A stretch of DNA of 64,000 nt from Phycisphaerales bacterium (GTDB taxonomy: Bacteria > Planctomycetota > Phycisphaerae > UBA1845 > UTPLA1): positions 4,464,001-4,528,000 of the forward strand of contig JACKHI010000001.1 of the NCBI GenBank assembly GCA_020639075.1, read 5' to 3'. The stretch's first letter is position 1; each line of letters begins with the position of its first letter. The notes below the pieces were generated by a model, which was given only the letters and a program-made list of their open reading frames with translations, did no database searches and was not told where the DNA came from. Of the stretch, positions 52,668-60,129 are shown piece after piece. The translations under genes and the position numbers were made by a program.

Positions 52668-52705
52668 CAGAGCCGCGACCGTAAGGGAGTCGGTACCAGC
52701 GTATG
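52668..52705 (+). repeat. Family B repeat, full-length copy
   Basis: CAGAGCCGCGACCGTAAGGG then AGTCGGTACCAGCGTATGC, near-identical to 46588-46625. Confidence 0.85.
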
Positions 52706-52841
52706 CTCGCACCCGGGCATAGCATCGGTAATGCGATCGCCCGCATTACGCCATCCGCCGGAATGCAATCACCGTCCGCGCAATGCCTACGCGCAATGAT
52801 CGCTCGTGCAGACCCAATTCCACCCGCAAACCGCGAGAATC

Positions 52842-53504
52842 CTACGCCGCGCGCTCATCCAGCCGCGTCGCAACCCGATCGTGCCCCGCCTCGACCGCCA
52901 GATCCCGCGCCGTCTTGTCGTCGTCGCTCCTGATCGACGCGTCCGCCTCGTATTCGAGCAGCAAATCCACCAACGCCTGATTCCCATGCTTCGCCGCGCT
53001 GTGCAGCGCCGTCCATCCGCCTTGCTGCTGCGCATTCGGATCGGCGCCGGCTGCCAGCAGCTTGCGCATCGTCGGTTCGGCGCTCCGCGCGGCCGCCGCA
53101 TGGATGGGGCGAAGATTCATCCCGTTCGTCGAGACCGCATTGACGTTCGCGCCGCGATCGATCAACAGTTCCGCTGCTGCAAACTGGCCGAAGAACGCCG
53201 CAAGACTGACCAGCGGAAATCCGTCCGGCGAAATGGCGTCAATGCGCGACACGTCGTCATCGATCAGATCTCGAACGCGCTCCATCCGGCCCATCGCCGC
53301 CGCTTCGAACAGATTCAAATCGCCCTTGCGCTCGGCGAGCGCCGCTGCAATGTTCTGCTTGCCGTGATAGAGCGCAACCATGATCGCTGTCACACCCTGT
53401 GCGTTCGTTGCGTCAAGAAGGGAGGCCGACGCCGCCGTCATCGACTGAACCCTCTCGAGATCCCCCGACGTGATCGCGGTGAATAGCGTTTCCGATGTTG
53501 ACAT
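52842..53504 (-). CDS. Ankyrin-repeat protein
   Basis: A 220-aa cytosolic protein; AAGGAGG lies directly before ATG 53504. It is built almost wholly of ankyrin units: 'SETLFTAITSGDLERVQSM', 'GVTAIMVALYHGKQNIAAAL', 'NLFEAAAMGRMERVRDLIDD', 'GFPLVSLAAFFGQFAAAELLID'(split), 'LRPIHAAAARSAEPTMRKLL', 'GWTALHSAAKHGNQALVDLL', 'KTARDLAVEAGHDRVATRL' - about six to seven repeats of ~33 aa, with 'RGANVNA'/'AGADPNA' linkers. Ankyrins bind proteins; no catalytic domain is present. It is divergent from a marR gene, and a palindrome fit for MarR binding lies 21-44 bp upstream of the start, so it is probably the regulator's target. Confidence 0.92.
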   Translation of the reverse strand: MSTSETLFTAITSGDLERVQSMTAASASLLDATNAQGVTAIMVALYHGKQNIAAALAERKGDLNLFEAAAMGRMERVRDLIDDDVSRIDAISPDGFPLVSLAAFFGQFAAAELLIDRGANVNAVSTNGMNLRPIHAAAARSAEPTMRKLLAAGADPNAQQQGGWTALHSAAKHGNQALVDLLLEYEADASIRSDDDKTARDLAVEAGHDRVATRLDERAA

Positions 53505-53525
53505 GCGGACCTCCTTGCGTAAGTA

Positions 53526-53548
53526 TTTACTTAGCAGCGCTAACTAAA
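53526..53548. promoter_or_regulatory. Palindromic operator between ankyrin gene and marR
   Basis: Half-sites TTTACTTAGC (53526-53535) and GCTAACTAAA (53539-53548) are reverse complements at 9 of 10 positions around a 3-bp centre. It lies in the 57-bp gap of the divergent pair and is AT-rich against a GC-rich background. MarR proteins typically bind such palindromes and autoregulate. It also overlaps the place where promoters for both genes must lie. Confidence 0.75.
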
Positions 53549-53561
53549 TGGTACCATCGAC

Positions 53562-53996
53562 ATGAACAGGACGTCAACCTTATCGACAGAGGAAACCGCG
53601 GACCGCCTGCATTCGGCCGCGATCCATCTCCTGCGATCATTGCGACACGAGGATGAGAAGTCGGGACTCAGCGCACCGCGGCTGTCGGCGCTGTCCGTCG
53701 TCGTCTTCGCCGGGCCGTTGCGCCTGGGCGCTCTCGCGAACGCGGAGCGCGTGCGGGCCCCCACGATGACGCGACTCGTTCAGGAACTGGAAAAGGAAAA
53801 TCTTGTGCGACGTGAACCCGATCCCGCCGACGGTCGCGCCTTTCGAATCGCAGCAACGCCGAAAGGGCGGCGATTGCTCCTGCAGGGGCGAAAACGCCGC
53901 ATTGGAGCGCTCGTCAAGAGAATCGACGCGCTCTCCAATGCCGATCACGCCCGACTGCGCAACGGATTGGACGTACTCGCCCAGATCACGCAGTGA
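53562..53996 (+). CDS. MarR family transcriptional regulator
   Basis: A 144-aa protein of usual length. The winged helix-turn-helix is clear: 'LSALSVVVFAGPLRLGALAN' (helix 2-3), 'RVRAPTMTRLVQELEKENLV' (recognition helix), 'RREPDPADGRAFRIAATPKG' (wing), then the C-terminal dimer helix 'DALSNADHARLRNGLDVLAQ'. The characteristic D-x-R in the wing (DGR) is present. It probably represses itself and the divergent ankyrin gene through the palindrome at 53526-53548, which lies 14-36 bp upstream of its start. Ligand unknown. Confidence 0.92.
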   Translation: MNRTSTLSTEETADRLHSAAIHLLRSLRHEDEKSGLSAPRLSALSVVVFAGPLRLGALANAERVRAPTMTRLVQELEKENLVRREPDPADGRAFRIAATPKGRRLLLQGRKRRIGALVKRIDALSNADHARLRNGLDVLAQITQ

Positions 53997-54029
53997 AAAG
54001 CACTTGGCTTCTGCGAAATTAACCAGTAA

Positions 54030-54080
54030 ACGTCCCGATAGGGACGAAATGAGAAAAGCCCAGCCTTTCAAGGCTGGGTT
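54030..54080 (+). repeat. Family C repeat, distal copy
   Basis: CGTCCCGATAGGGACGAAAT, GAGAAAAGCCCAGCC and TTTCAAGGCTGGG: the CGTCCC hairpin, the GAGAA link and the CCCAGC hairpin in the same order as at 6227-6279. Confidence 0.75.
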
Positions 54081-54160
54081 TGCAATGTGGTTGTCTTTAT
54101 TGCCGTCCCGTAGAGCTGGCGCGATTGCTTTTCCGTGGTGGATATTCTTCTTGGGGGAGT

Positions 54161-54212
54161 GCGGGCGTCTCGCCCGAACGATTGATCTGGATCGAAAGGG
54201 CGATACGCCCGC
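54161..54212. repeat. 15-bp inverted repeat
   Basis: GCGGGCGTCTCGCCC (54161-54175) and GGGCGATACGCCCGC (54198-54212) are reverse complements at 14 of 15 positions; each arm is itself partly palindromic. Between marR and larE; likely another small interspersed element. Confidence 0.65.
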
Positions 54213-54245
54213 GCTGGATATCACCTGATTAACTCAGCCACTCCA

Positions 54246-55094
54246 CTAGCCGATCGTCTGTCGCTTCCCGAAGGCGATCACTTCATTCAGACTGCCCGAA
54301 CGAAATCCGCGCAAGTCGAGCGTGACATACGAATAGCCGAACTCCCGGAAAGCCGCATCGATCGTCGCGCGAGTGTCCGCGTCGGCCAGGCGACCGATTT
54401 CGTTCGCCGGTACCTCGATCCGCGCCAGATTGTTGTGATGCCGGACGCGGCACTCGCGAAAACCCATGTCGCGAAGGAGGTTCTCCGCCCGTTCGATCAT
54501 CCGCAGCTTCAGGGCCGTAATTTCTTCGCCGTACTGCACGCGGCTCGACAGGCACGGCGCCGCCGGCTTGTCGTGCGTCGGCAGCCCCATCGCGGCGGAG
54601 AGTTCGCGGATGTCCTGCTTCGTCAGGCCCGCATCGACGCACGGCGAATGCACGCCGTGTTCCTTGCCGGCCGCAATCCCCGGTCGATGGTCGCCGAGGT
54701 CATCGACGTTCGTCCCGTTGATGGCTGCATTCAATTGATGCGCAGCGAGGATGCCCGCCATCTTGTCGTACAGCGCCGTCTTGCAGTAGTAGCAACGATT
54801 CGTCGGGTTCGCGAGATAATTGGGATCGTCAAACTCGCGCGGGTCGACCAGCACGTGCCGCACGCCGAACGAATCGGCAAGAGCCTTCGCTTCCGTCAGC
54901 TCACGAGACGCCAGGCTGTCGCTCGTCCCCGTGACGGCGACGACGTTTTCGGCCCCGAGCGCATCAACGGCGACTTTCAGGACAAACGTCGAATCAACGC
55001 CGCCGCTGAAGGCGACGGCCACGCGCTTCAATTCGCGGAGTACCGCTTTCATGGCGTCTAGCTTGGAGACTGCAGTCGGAGAAGCCTTGTCCAT
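54246..55094 (-). CDS. larE: ATP-dependent sacrificial sulfur transferase
   Basis: A 282-aa enzyme from ATG 55094; the longer frame to 55178 runs into the accA terminator. The PP-loop 'VAFSGGVDSTFVLKVA' binds ATP. 'VTGTSDSLASRELTEA', 'NPTNRCYYCKTALYDKM', 'AINGTNVDDLGDHRPG', 'PCVDAGLTKQDIRELSAAMG' and 'KPAAPCLSSRVQYGEEIT' are LarE signatures; the Cys in PAAPCLSSR is the sacrificial sulfur donor of the single-Cys type. LarE helps make the nickel-pincer cofactor of lactate racemase. larA, larB and larC are not in the window, so it may serve another pincer-using enzyme or be encoded apart. Confidence 0.92.
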   Translation of the reverse strand: MDKASPTAVSKLDAMKAVLRELKRVAVAFSGGVDSTFVLKVAVDALGAENVVAVTGTSDSLASRELTEAKALADSFGVRHVLVDPREFDDPNYLANPTNRCYYCKTALYDKMAGILAAHQLNAAINGTNVDDLGDHRPGIAAGKEHGVHSPCVDAGLTKQDIRELSAAMGLPTHDKPAAPCLSSRVQYGEEITALKLRMIERAENLLRDMGFRECRVRHHNNLARIEVPANEIGRLADADTRATIDAAFREFGYSYVTLDLRGFRSGSLNEVIAFGKRQTIG

Positions 55095-55151
55095 AGAAAA
55101 TAGCGTAGGCGGATTTCGAAAGGTTGGCCAACTAATGGCCGGACGAGGCAC

Positions 55152-55186
55152 GAATAACAAAGGCCGGGTTGCGAACAACCCGGCCT
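55152..55186 (-). terminator. Rho-independent terminator of accA
   Basis: Stem AGGCCGGGTT / AACCCGGCCT (55161-55170 with 55177-55186), 6-base loop, followed on the minus strand by TTGTTATTC. It lies 37 bp after the accA stop codon. Confidence 0.85.
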
Positions 55187-55222
55187 GATCAGATTCTCGT
55201 TATGAGGCGAATGAACGCAACG

Positions 55223-56326
55223 CTACGCCTTGTCGACGACGACGGACTGCGTCTTTCGCCGACCACCCGCCTTGGCCGCAGCTCGCGGTTTCGCGACTGT
55301 CGTCTTGGCCGAAGTCGCCGCCGGGGCCGTGAAGAAACTGCCCAGGTTCCGCACGCGGTCATATCGCCGCTGCAGGACCGTCTCGATCTTGCATCGCTTG
55401 AGATGCGTCAGGTTGTCGACAATGTAGTTCTTGAGCGTGTCCGCCGCCGCGGCCGGATCGCGATGGGCCCCGCCCATGGGTTCGGGCAGAACGTCATCGA
55501 CCAGATCAAGTTTCTTCAGCTGCTTCGCAGTGAAGCGAAGTGCGTTTGCCGCCGTCTTGGCGTGTTCGGCCGACTTCCAGAGGATCGCCGCACAACCCTC
55601 AGGCGAGATGACGGAATAGTACGCGTGTTCGAGGACCGCCACGCGATCGCCGACGCCGATGCCCAGCGCCCCGCCGGATCCGCCCTCGCCGATGACGGCA
55701 CAAATGACGGGGACGCGAAGCCTTGCCATTTCCATGAGATTGACGGCGATCGCCGTCGAGATGCCGCGCTCTTCAGCGCCAATGCCGGGAAAGGCCCCGG
55801 CCGTGTCAATCAGGCAGACAACAGGCAGATTGAACTTCTCGGCCAGCTTCATCTTGGCCAACGCCTTGCGATAGCCCTCCGGATGGGCCATGCCGAAGCA
55901 GTTTTCAAGCCGCTCCTTCGTGTCCTTGCCCTTGTTGTGACCGATGAACATCGCCTTGTGATTGCCGATGCGGCCCAGACCTGTGATGATCGCCCGATCG
56001 TCACGGAAGTTGCGATCGCCGTGCAACTCGGCGAAGTCGCGAACCATCAGGCGAAGATAATCGGGGACGAGGGGGCGCTTCGGGTGCCGCGCCATCTGCA
56101 CCGTCTCCCACGCGTCGAGGCTGGAATACAGCGCCTGTCGTTCGCGGGCGAGCTCGGCACGAACAGTCTTGATCGTCGCCGAGTGATCCCGGCCGGACGC
56201 AGCCTGCGTCGCCTCAAGTTCTTCAATCTGCTTCTCAAGTCTGGCAAGCGGTCGTTCGAATTCCAGGTAACCGCCGTTTCCACCCGTTCCGTTGGATCCA
56301 TTCGATCCGGAAGTTTGTTTGCTCAT
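55223..56326 (-). CDS. accA: Acetyl-CoA carboxylase carboxyltransferase subunit alpha
   Basis: A 367-aa protein, longer than the usual ~320. The N-terminal 20 residues are a Gly/Ser/Asn linker. 'LEFERPLARLEKQIEELEAT' and 'AWETVQMARHPKRPLVPDYL' start the family core. 'DRAIITGLGRI', 'MAHPEGYRKALAKMKLAEKF', 'LIDTAGAFPGIGAEERG' and 'GEGGSGGALGIGVGDRV' are the crotonase-fold carboxyltransferase motifs, with 'HAYYSVISPEGCAAILW'. The last ~35 residues form an Ala/Lys-rich tail (KPRAAAKAGGRRK) outside the family. With AccD (not in the window) it moves CO2 from biotin to acetyl-CoA, the first step in fatty-acid synthesis. Followed by a clean terminator; single-gene unit. Confidence 0.95.
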   Translation of the reverse strand: MSKQTSGSNGSNGTGGNGGYLEFERPLARLEKQIEELEATQAASGRDHSATIKTVRAELARERQALYSSLDAWETVQMARHPKRPLVPDYLRLMVRDFAELHGDRNFRDDRAIITGLGRIGNHKAMFIGHNKGKDTKERLENCFGMAHPEGYRKALAKMKLAEKFNLPVVCLIDTAGAFPGIGAEERGISTAIAVNLMEMARLRVPVICAVIGEGGSGGALGIGVGDRVAVLEHAYYSVISPEGCAAILWKSAEHAKTAANALRFTAKQLKKLDLVDDVLPEPMGGAHRDPAAAADTLKNYIVDNLTHLKRCKIETVLQRRYDRVRNLGSFFTAPAATSAKTTVAKPRAAAKAGGRRKTQSVVVDKA

Positions 56327-56733
56327 TTTTGAGAATCCTCGGCATCGTTGCGCGCCGCGAGGCGTTCTGTCTGCCGATTTCGCCGCGCCGCGAAATCGAG
56401 TCCTGCCGTCTTGCGTGTGAACTCAGCCAGTTGTCGCCGCCAACGGCGGGAGACTTGTCTCGTTCACCACGTCGCGCCGTACTTTCAACGTGCCCGACTT
56501 CCTATGATTTCAGTCGTGTTGCGCCACGACGAGCTTTCGAATCATCCTGGGCACCTGGCACCACACCCTGTGTCCAAGCCGAACACGATAGCTCTCTCTC
56601 ATACCATCGACAAGAGAAATTTGACGCAACAGCCTGACGTATCTAAACTTACGGTCGTCCGAAACGGCTGATTCCTTGACGTAAAGTTCTGCCGCAGCGA
56701 ACCTTAGCACTGCCTCAGGCCACCGCTCCGGTT
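56327..56733. other. Divergent intergenic region accA-purL
   Basis: No gene is supported; a short + frame at 56329-56637 has no ribosome site or family likeness. A candidate purL promoter is listed separately. Confidence 0.5.
56621..56649 (+). promoter_or_regulatory. Candidate sigma70-type promoter upstream of purL
   Basis: TTGACG (56621-56626), a 17-bp spacer and TAAACT (56644-56649). The first matches the -35 consensus at five of six positions. The start codon is ~85 bp downstream. Confidence 0.4.
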
Positions 56734-59700
56734 ATGGGAACTCCCATGACAGTCTGGCGATTTCAGGTAACTCCCAAGTCAGGCGAGGAGGATCCGCGAG
56801 GTAGGCGGATTCGGGCGACGCTGGCCGATTTCGGCGTGTCGATCGTCCGGCGAGTGGAGGCATCCCGATTATACCTCATCGAACTCGACGCTGACGACTC
56901 GGTGCCGCCCCGAATTGCGGATGAACTGCTGACCGACCCCGTCGTCGAGACGTGTCGAATCGCGAAACAGGGCGACCCGCTTTCCAGTCCAGATAACGGC
57001 GTCGCATTCGAGGTCTACTTCAAACCCGGCGTGATGGACAATGCAGCCAATACGACGCTGCGGGCCCTTCACGACATGGGCATTCCCGCCGCGAGCGTCC
57101 GCACGGGCTACCAATACGTCATAACACCCGGCCCGACGGAAGCCGACCGCCTCCGCATTCCCCGGCTCATCGCGAATGACTGCATTGAAGAGGTTCATCC
57201 TGGGGTTCGACCGATCACACCGCCTCCCACGCCGCCTAGCTATCGCTTCGAGCTCCGCCACGTCGCGATCCGCAGCCTTGATGACGACGCGCTCCGCCGG
57301 CTCAGCCGCGACGGCCATCTCTTCCTGTCGCTCGACGAAATGCAGGCGATTCGGTCCCATTTCCGATCGCTCGAGCGGGAACCGACTGACTTGGAGCTGG
57401 AAACCCTCGCCCAGACGTGGAGCGAGCACTGCGTCCACAAGACGCTGAAAAGCGCTTATGTCTATCGCGGCGCGCCGATGCCCGGATCGAAATCCGATGG
57501 CGATGTCGAAATCCGCTACGACAACCTCCTCGCTGACACGATCGCCCGCGCCACGAAGGAACTCATGGCCGAAGGCCGAGGCCCCGAATGCCTCTCCGTC
57601 TTCGTGGACAACGCCGGCATCATCGGCTTCGACGGCGAATACGGCATCGCCTTCAAGGTCGAAACGCACAACCATCCGTCCGCAATCGAACCCTACGGCG
57701 GCGCGGCCACCGGCGCGGGCGGCGTCATCCGCGACGTCCTCGGCTGCGGTCTCGGCGCGAAACCCGTCGCCAATACGGATGTTTTCTGCGTCGCCCATCC
57801 CGACTGGCCCGTCGATCAGGTGCCCAAGGGCGTTATTCATCCGAAAACGGTGCTGAAGGGCATCGTTTCCGGCGTGCGCGACTACGGGAATTGCATGGGC
57901 ATCCCCACCGTCAACGGGGCCGTCCACTTCGACCCGCGATACCTTGGCAACCCGCTCGTCTATTGCGGATGTGTCGGCCTCATCCCGCGAAACCGAATCG
58001 AGAAAGCCCCGCAGCCCGGCGACGCCATCGTCGTCCTCGGCGGTCGCACCGGCCGAGATGGCATCCACGGCGCAACATTCAGCAGCGCCGAACTCACGGA
58101 TACGCACGAGGACGAATTCGGCCACGCCGTCCAGATCGGAAACCCCGTGGAAGAGAAAAAGGTCCGCGACGTCGTCCTGTTCGCTCGCGACTACCGCGAT
58201 GTACCGGACGCGGCGTCGCGCTGCCTCTTCTCGTCGATCACAGATTGCGGCGCTGGCGGCCTCTCATCCGCCATCGGCGAAATGGCAGAGAAAACGGGCG
58301 CCATCGTGGATCTCGACAAGGTCCCGCTCAAATACAGCGGTCTTCGTTACGACGAAATCTGGATCTCCGAAGCCCAGGAGCGCATGGTCCTCTCCGTACC
58401 CAAGTCGAACGTTGATGCGCTGCTCGCGCTGTCGGCGAATGAAGACGTCGAGGCGACCGTCATTGGCGAGTTCACGAACACCGGGAAACTCGTCGTACGC
58501 TACAACGGCACGACCGTTGGCGAACTCGACATGCACTTCCTCCACGACGGAATTCCAAAGCGCGAGAAGGTCGCCGAGTGGCAGCCGGCGCCGACCGATA
58601 CGACGACGACATCGCCATCGGCGGCCGTATCCACAACGGGCGAGCCGAAGTTCAGCAACGTCTCGATCCCGCCGATGACCAACGCCGAATCGCCGGTCAA
58701 ACTTGATGCCTCGCAACATCGCGACATTTTCAAGACGTCGCCGGAATTGAAGGCGATGCGCGACAAGCTTCAGGCGGCACTGAGCGACCCGACAGTCGCG
58801 TCCAAGCACTGGATCATCCGCCAATACGATCACGAAGTGCAGGCCGGCTCCGCCGTCAAGCCGCTCGTCGGCCCCGGTGAAGGCCCCGGCGACGCCGCCG
58901 TCGTCAAACCGCGCCTCAATTCCAGCAAAGGCGTCGTCCTCGGCTGTGGTCTCGCGCCCGATCTCGCCGATGTCGATCCCTATTGGATGGCGATCGCGGC
59001 CATCGACGAGGCCGTGCGCAACTGCGTCTGCGTCGGCGGCGACCCAAAGAACATGGCGATCCTGGATAACTTCTGCTGGCCGAGTTCCGACGATCCGCAT
59101 TCGCTCGGCGCGCTCATCCGTACATGTCAGGCCTGCTACGACGCCGCCAAGGCCTACGGCCTGCCGTTCATCAGCGGCAAGGATTCGCTGAACAACGTGT
59201 TTTCCATGAGCGAAGGCGATGCCGCGATGGTCCAGCGCGTCGTGGATGAGCGCTACGGCGCATACTCGTCGCGTGTTCGCCGGCAATTCGCCCGACAACC
59301 CGGCAAACTTGGGATACCGCACACGCTGTTGATTTCGGCGATCTCGGTGATCGACGACGTCTACAAGTGTATTCGTTCGGCGCCGTCGGTTGCTTCGGGT
59401 GAACGCTATTACGTGTGTTTCGCCGGTATCGTTTACAGGAATGGCGACGACATTCCACTCCATGCCGCAGCGAAGCTGCACGAGGCGGTAGCGAAGGCGA
59501 TTCGGTCCGGCCTCGTTGCCGCTGCACATGACCTCAGCGATGGTGGCCTTCTCGCGGCGCTCGTGGAGATGGGAATTGGCGCCGGCTGTTCCGTGGATGC
59601 CTGCGGGGGTACGGATATCGCCTTTTCCGAAGAAACGAATCAGAGAGGGCTCGGATATTTACTGGCCCACAAGGTGAGCGGCGGTGCCGAGGGCGCGTCG

Positions 59701-59901
59701 GAGGTGTTGCCCGGTGCGTTGCAGTTGCTCGATCGTGAAGTGAGTGCAATCGAATGCACTTCGTCTAGCGCAATTGGTTCGTATGGAGGCATTGGCTGGC
59801 TGTTTCGCGATGGCGGGCCCGCGATGCTTCTACGAGACGGAGAAGCCGTTGCGCCATTGGAGGAACTTCGAATTGCCTGGCGCGCACCTTTGGACTGGTA
59901 G
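56734..59901 (+). CDS. purL: Phosphoribosylformylglycinamidine synthase, PurL with two N-terminal PurS-like domains
   Basis: A 1055-aa protein; ATG at 56734 or 56746 (MTVWRFQV) may be the start. Residues ~5-80 ('FQVTPKSGEEDPRGRRIRAT', 'LLTDPVVETCRI') and ~92-165 ('FEVYFKPGVMDNAANTTLRA', 'LIANDCIEEVH') are each PurS-like, with the 'Dx(x)G..ALxxxG' pattern. The rest is PurL: 'LAQTWSEHCVHKTLK' (active-site His), 'KVETHNHPSAIEPYGGAATG', 'DCGAGGLSSAIGEMAEKTG', 'LGCGLAPDLADVDPYWMA', 'ISGKDSLNNVF' and 'AAHDLSDGGLLAALVEM'. There is no C-terminal glutaminase, so a separate PurQ is needed to supply ammonia. A ~45-aa Thr/Ser/Pro-rich insert lies near 618-660. Role: ATP-dependent conversion of FGAR to FGAM in purine synthesis. 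Confidence 0.93.
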   Translation: MGTPMTVWRFQVTPKSGEEDPRGRRIRATLADFGVSIVRRVEASRLYLIELDADDSVPPRIADELLTDPVVETCRIAKQGDPLSSPDNGVAFEVYFKPGVMDNAANTTLRALHDMGIPAASVRTGYQYVITPGPTEADRLRIPRLIANDCIEEVHPGVRPITPPPTPPSYRFELRHVAIRSLDDDALRRLSRDGHLFLSLDEMQAIRSHFRSLEREPTDLELETLAQTWSEHCVHKTLKSAYVYRGAPMPGSKSDGDVEIRYDNLLADTIARATKELMAEGRGPECLSVFVDNAGIIGFDGEYGIAFKVETHNHPSAIEPYGGAATGAGGVIRDVLGCGLGAKPVANTDVFCVAHPDWPVDQVPKGVIHPKTVLKGIVSGVRDYGNCMGIPTVNGAVHFDPRYLGNPLVYCGCVGLIPRNRIEKAPQPGDAIVVLGGRTGRDGIHGATFSSAELTDTHEDEFGHAVQIGNPVEEKKVRDVVLFARDYRDVPDAASRCLFSSITDCGAGGLSSAIGEMAEKTGAIVDLDKVPLKYSGLRYDEIWISEAQERMVLSVPKSNVDALLALSANEDVEATVIGEFTNTGKLVVRYNGTTVGELDMHFLHDGIPKREKVAEWQPAPTDTTTTSPSAAVSTTGEPKFSNVSIPPMTNAESPVKLDASQHRDIFKTSPELKAMRDKLQAALSDPTVASKHWIIRQYDHEVQAGSAVKPLVGPGEGPGDAAVVKPRLNSSKGVVLGCGLAPDLADVDPYWMAIAAIDEAVRNCVCVGGDPKNMAILDNFCWPSSDDPHSLGALIRTCQACYDAAKAYGLPFISGKDSLNNVFSMSEGDAAMVQRVVDERYGAYSSRVRRQFARQPGKLGIPHTLLISAISVIDDVYKCIRSAPSVASGERYYVCFAGIVYRNGDDIPLHAAAKLHEAVAKAIRSGLVAAAHDLSDGGLLAALVEMGIGAGCSVDACGGTDIAFSEETNQRGLGYLLAHKVSGGAEGASEVLPGALQLLDREVSAIECTSSSAIGSYGGIGWLFRDGGPAMLLRDGEAVAPLEELRIAWRAPLDW

Positions 59902-60129
59902 CGTATCGCGCATCGACAGGTCGCCGCCGGGTGCCATGCTTGCCCTCAAAGGCAAGCATGTGGCGGCGATCGTGCGCTTAACTCTTTGAACACCGCCAAG
60001 GAAGCGAATCGTAGACGCGCTCCCTATCAATTGACTCGCATCGCACACCTGCAAGTTGTCGCCATTTCCGCTTCGCGTCGGCACCGCGACGGAATACAAT
60101 GATCAGGCGATCGCGATTCGGCGACATGG

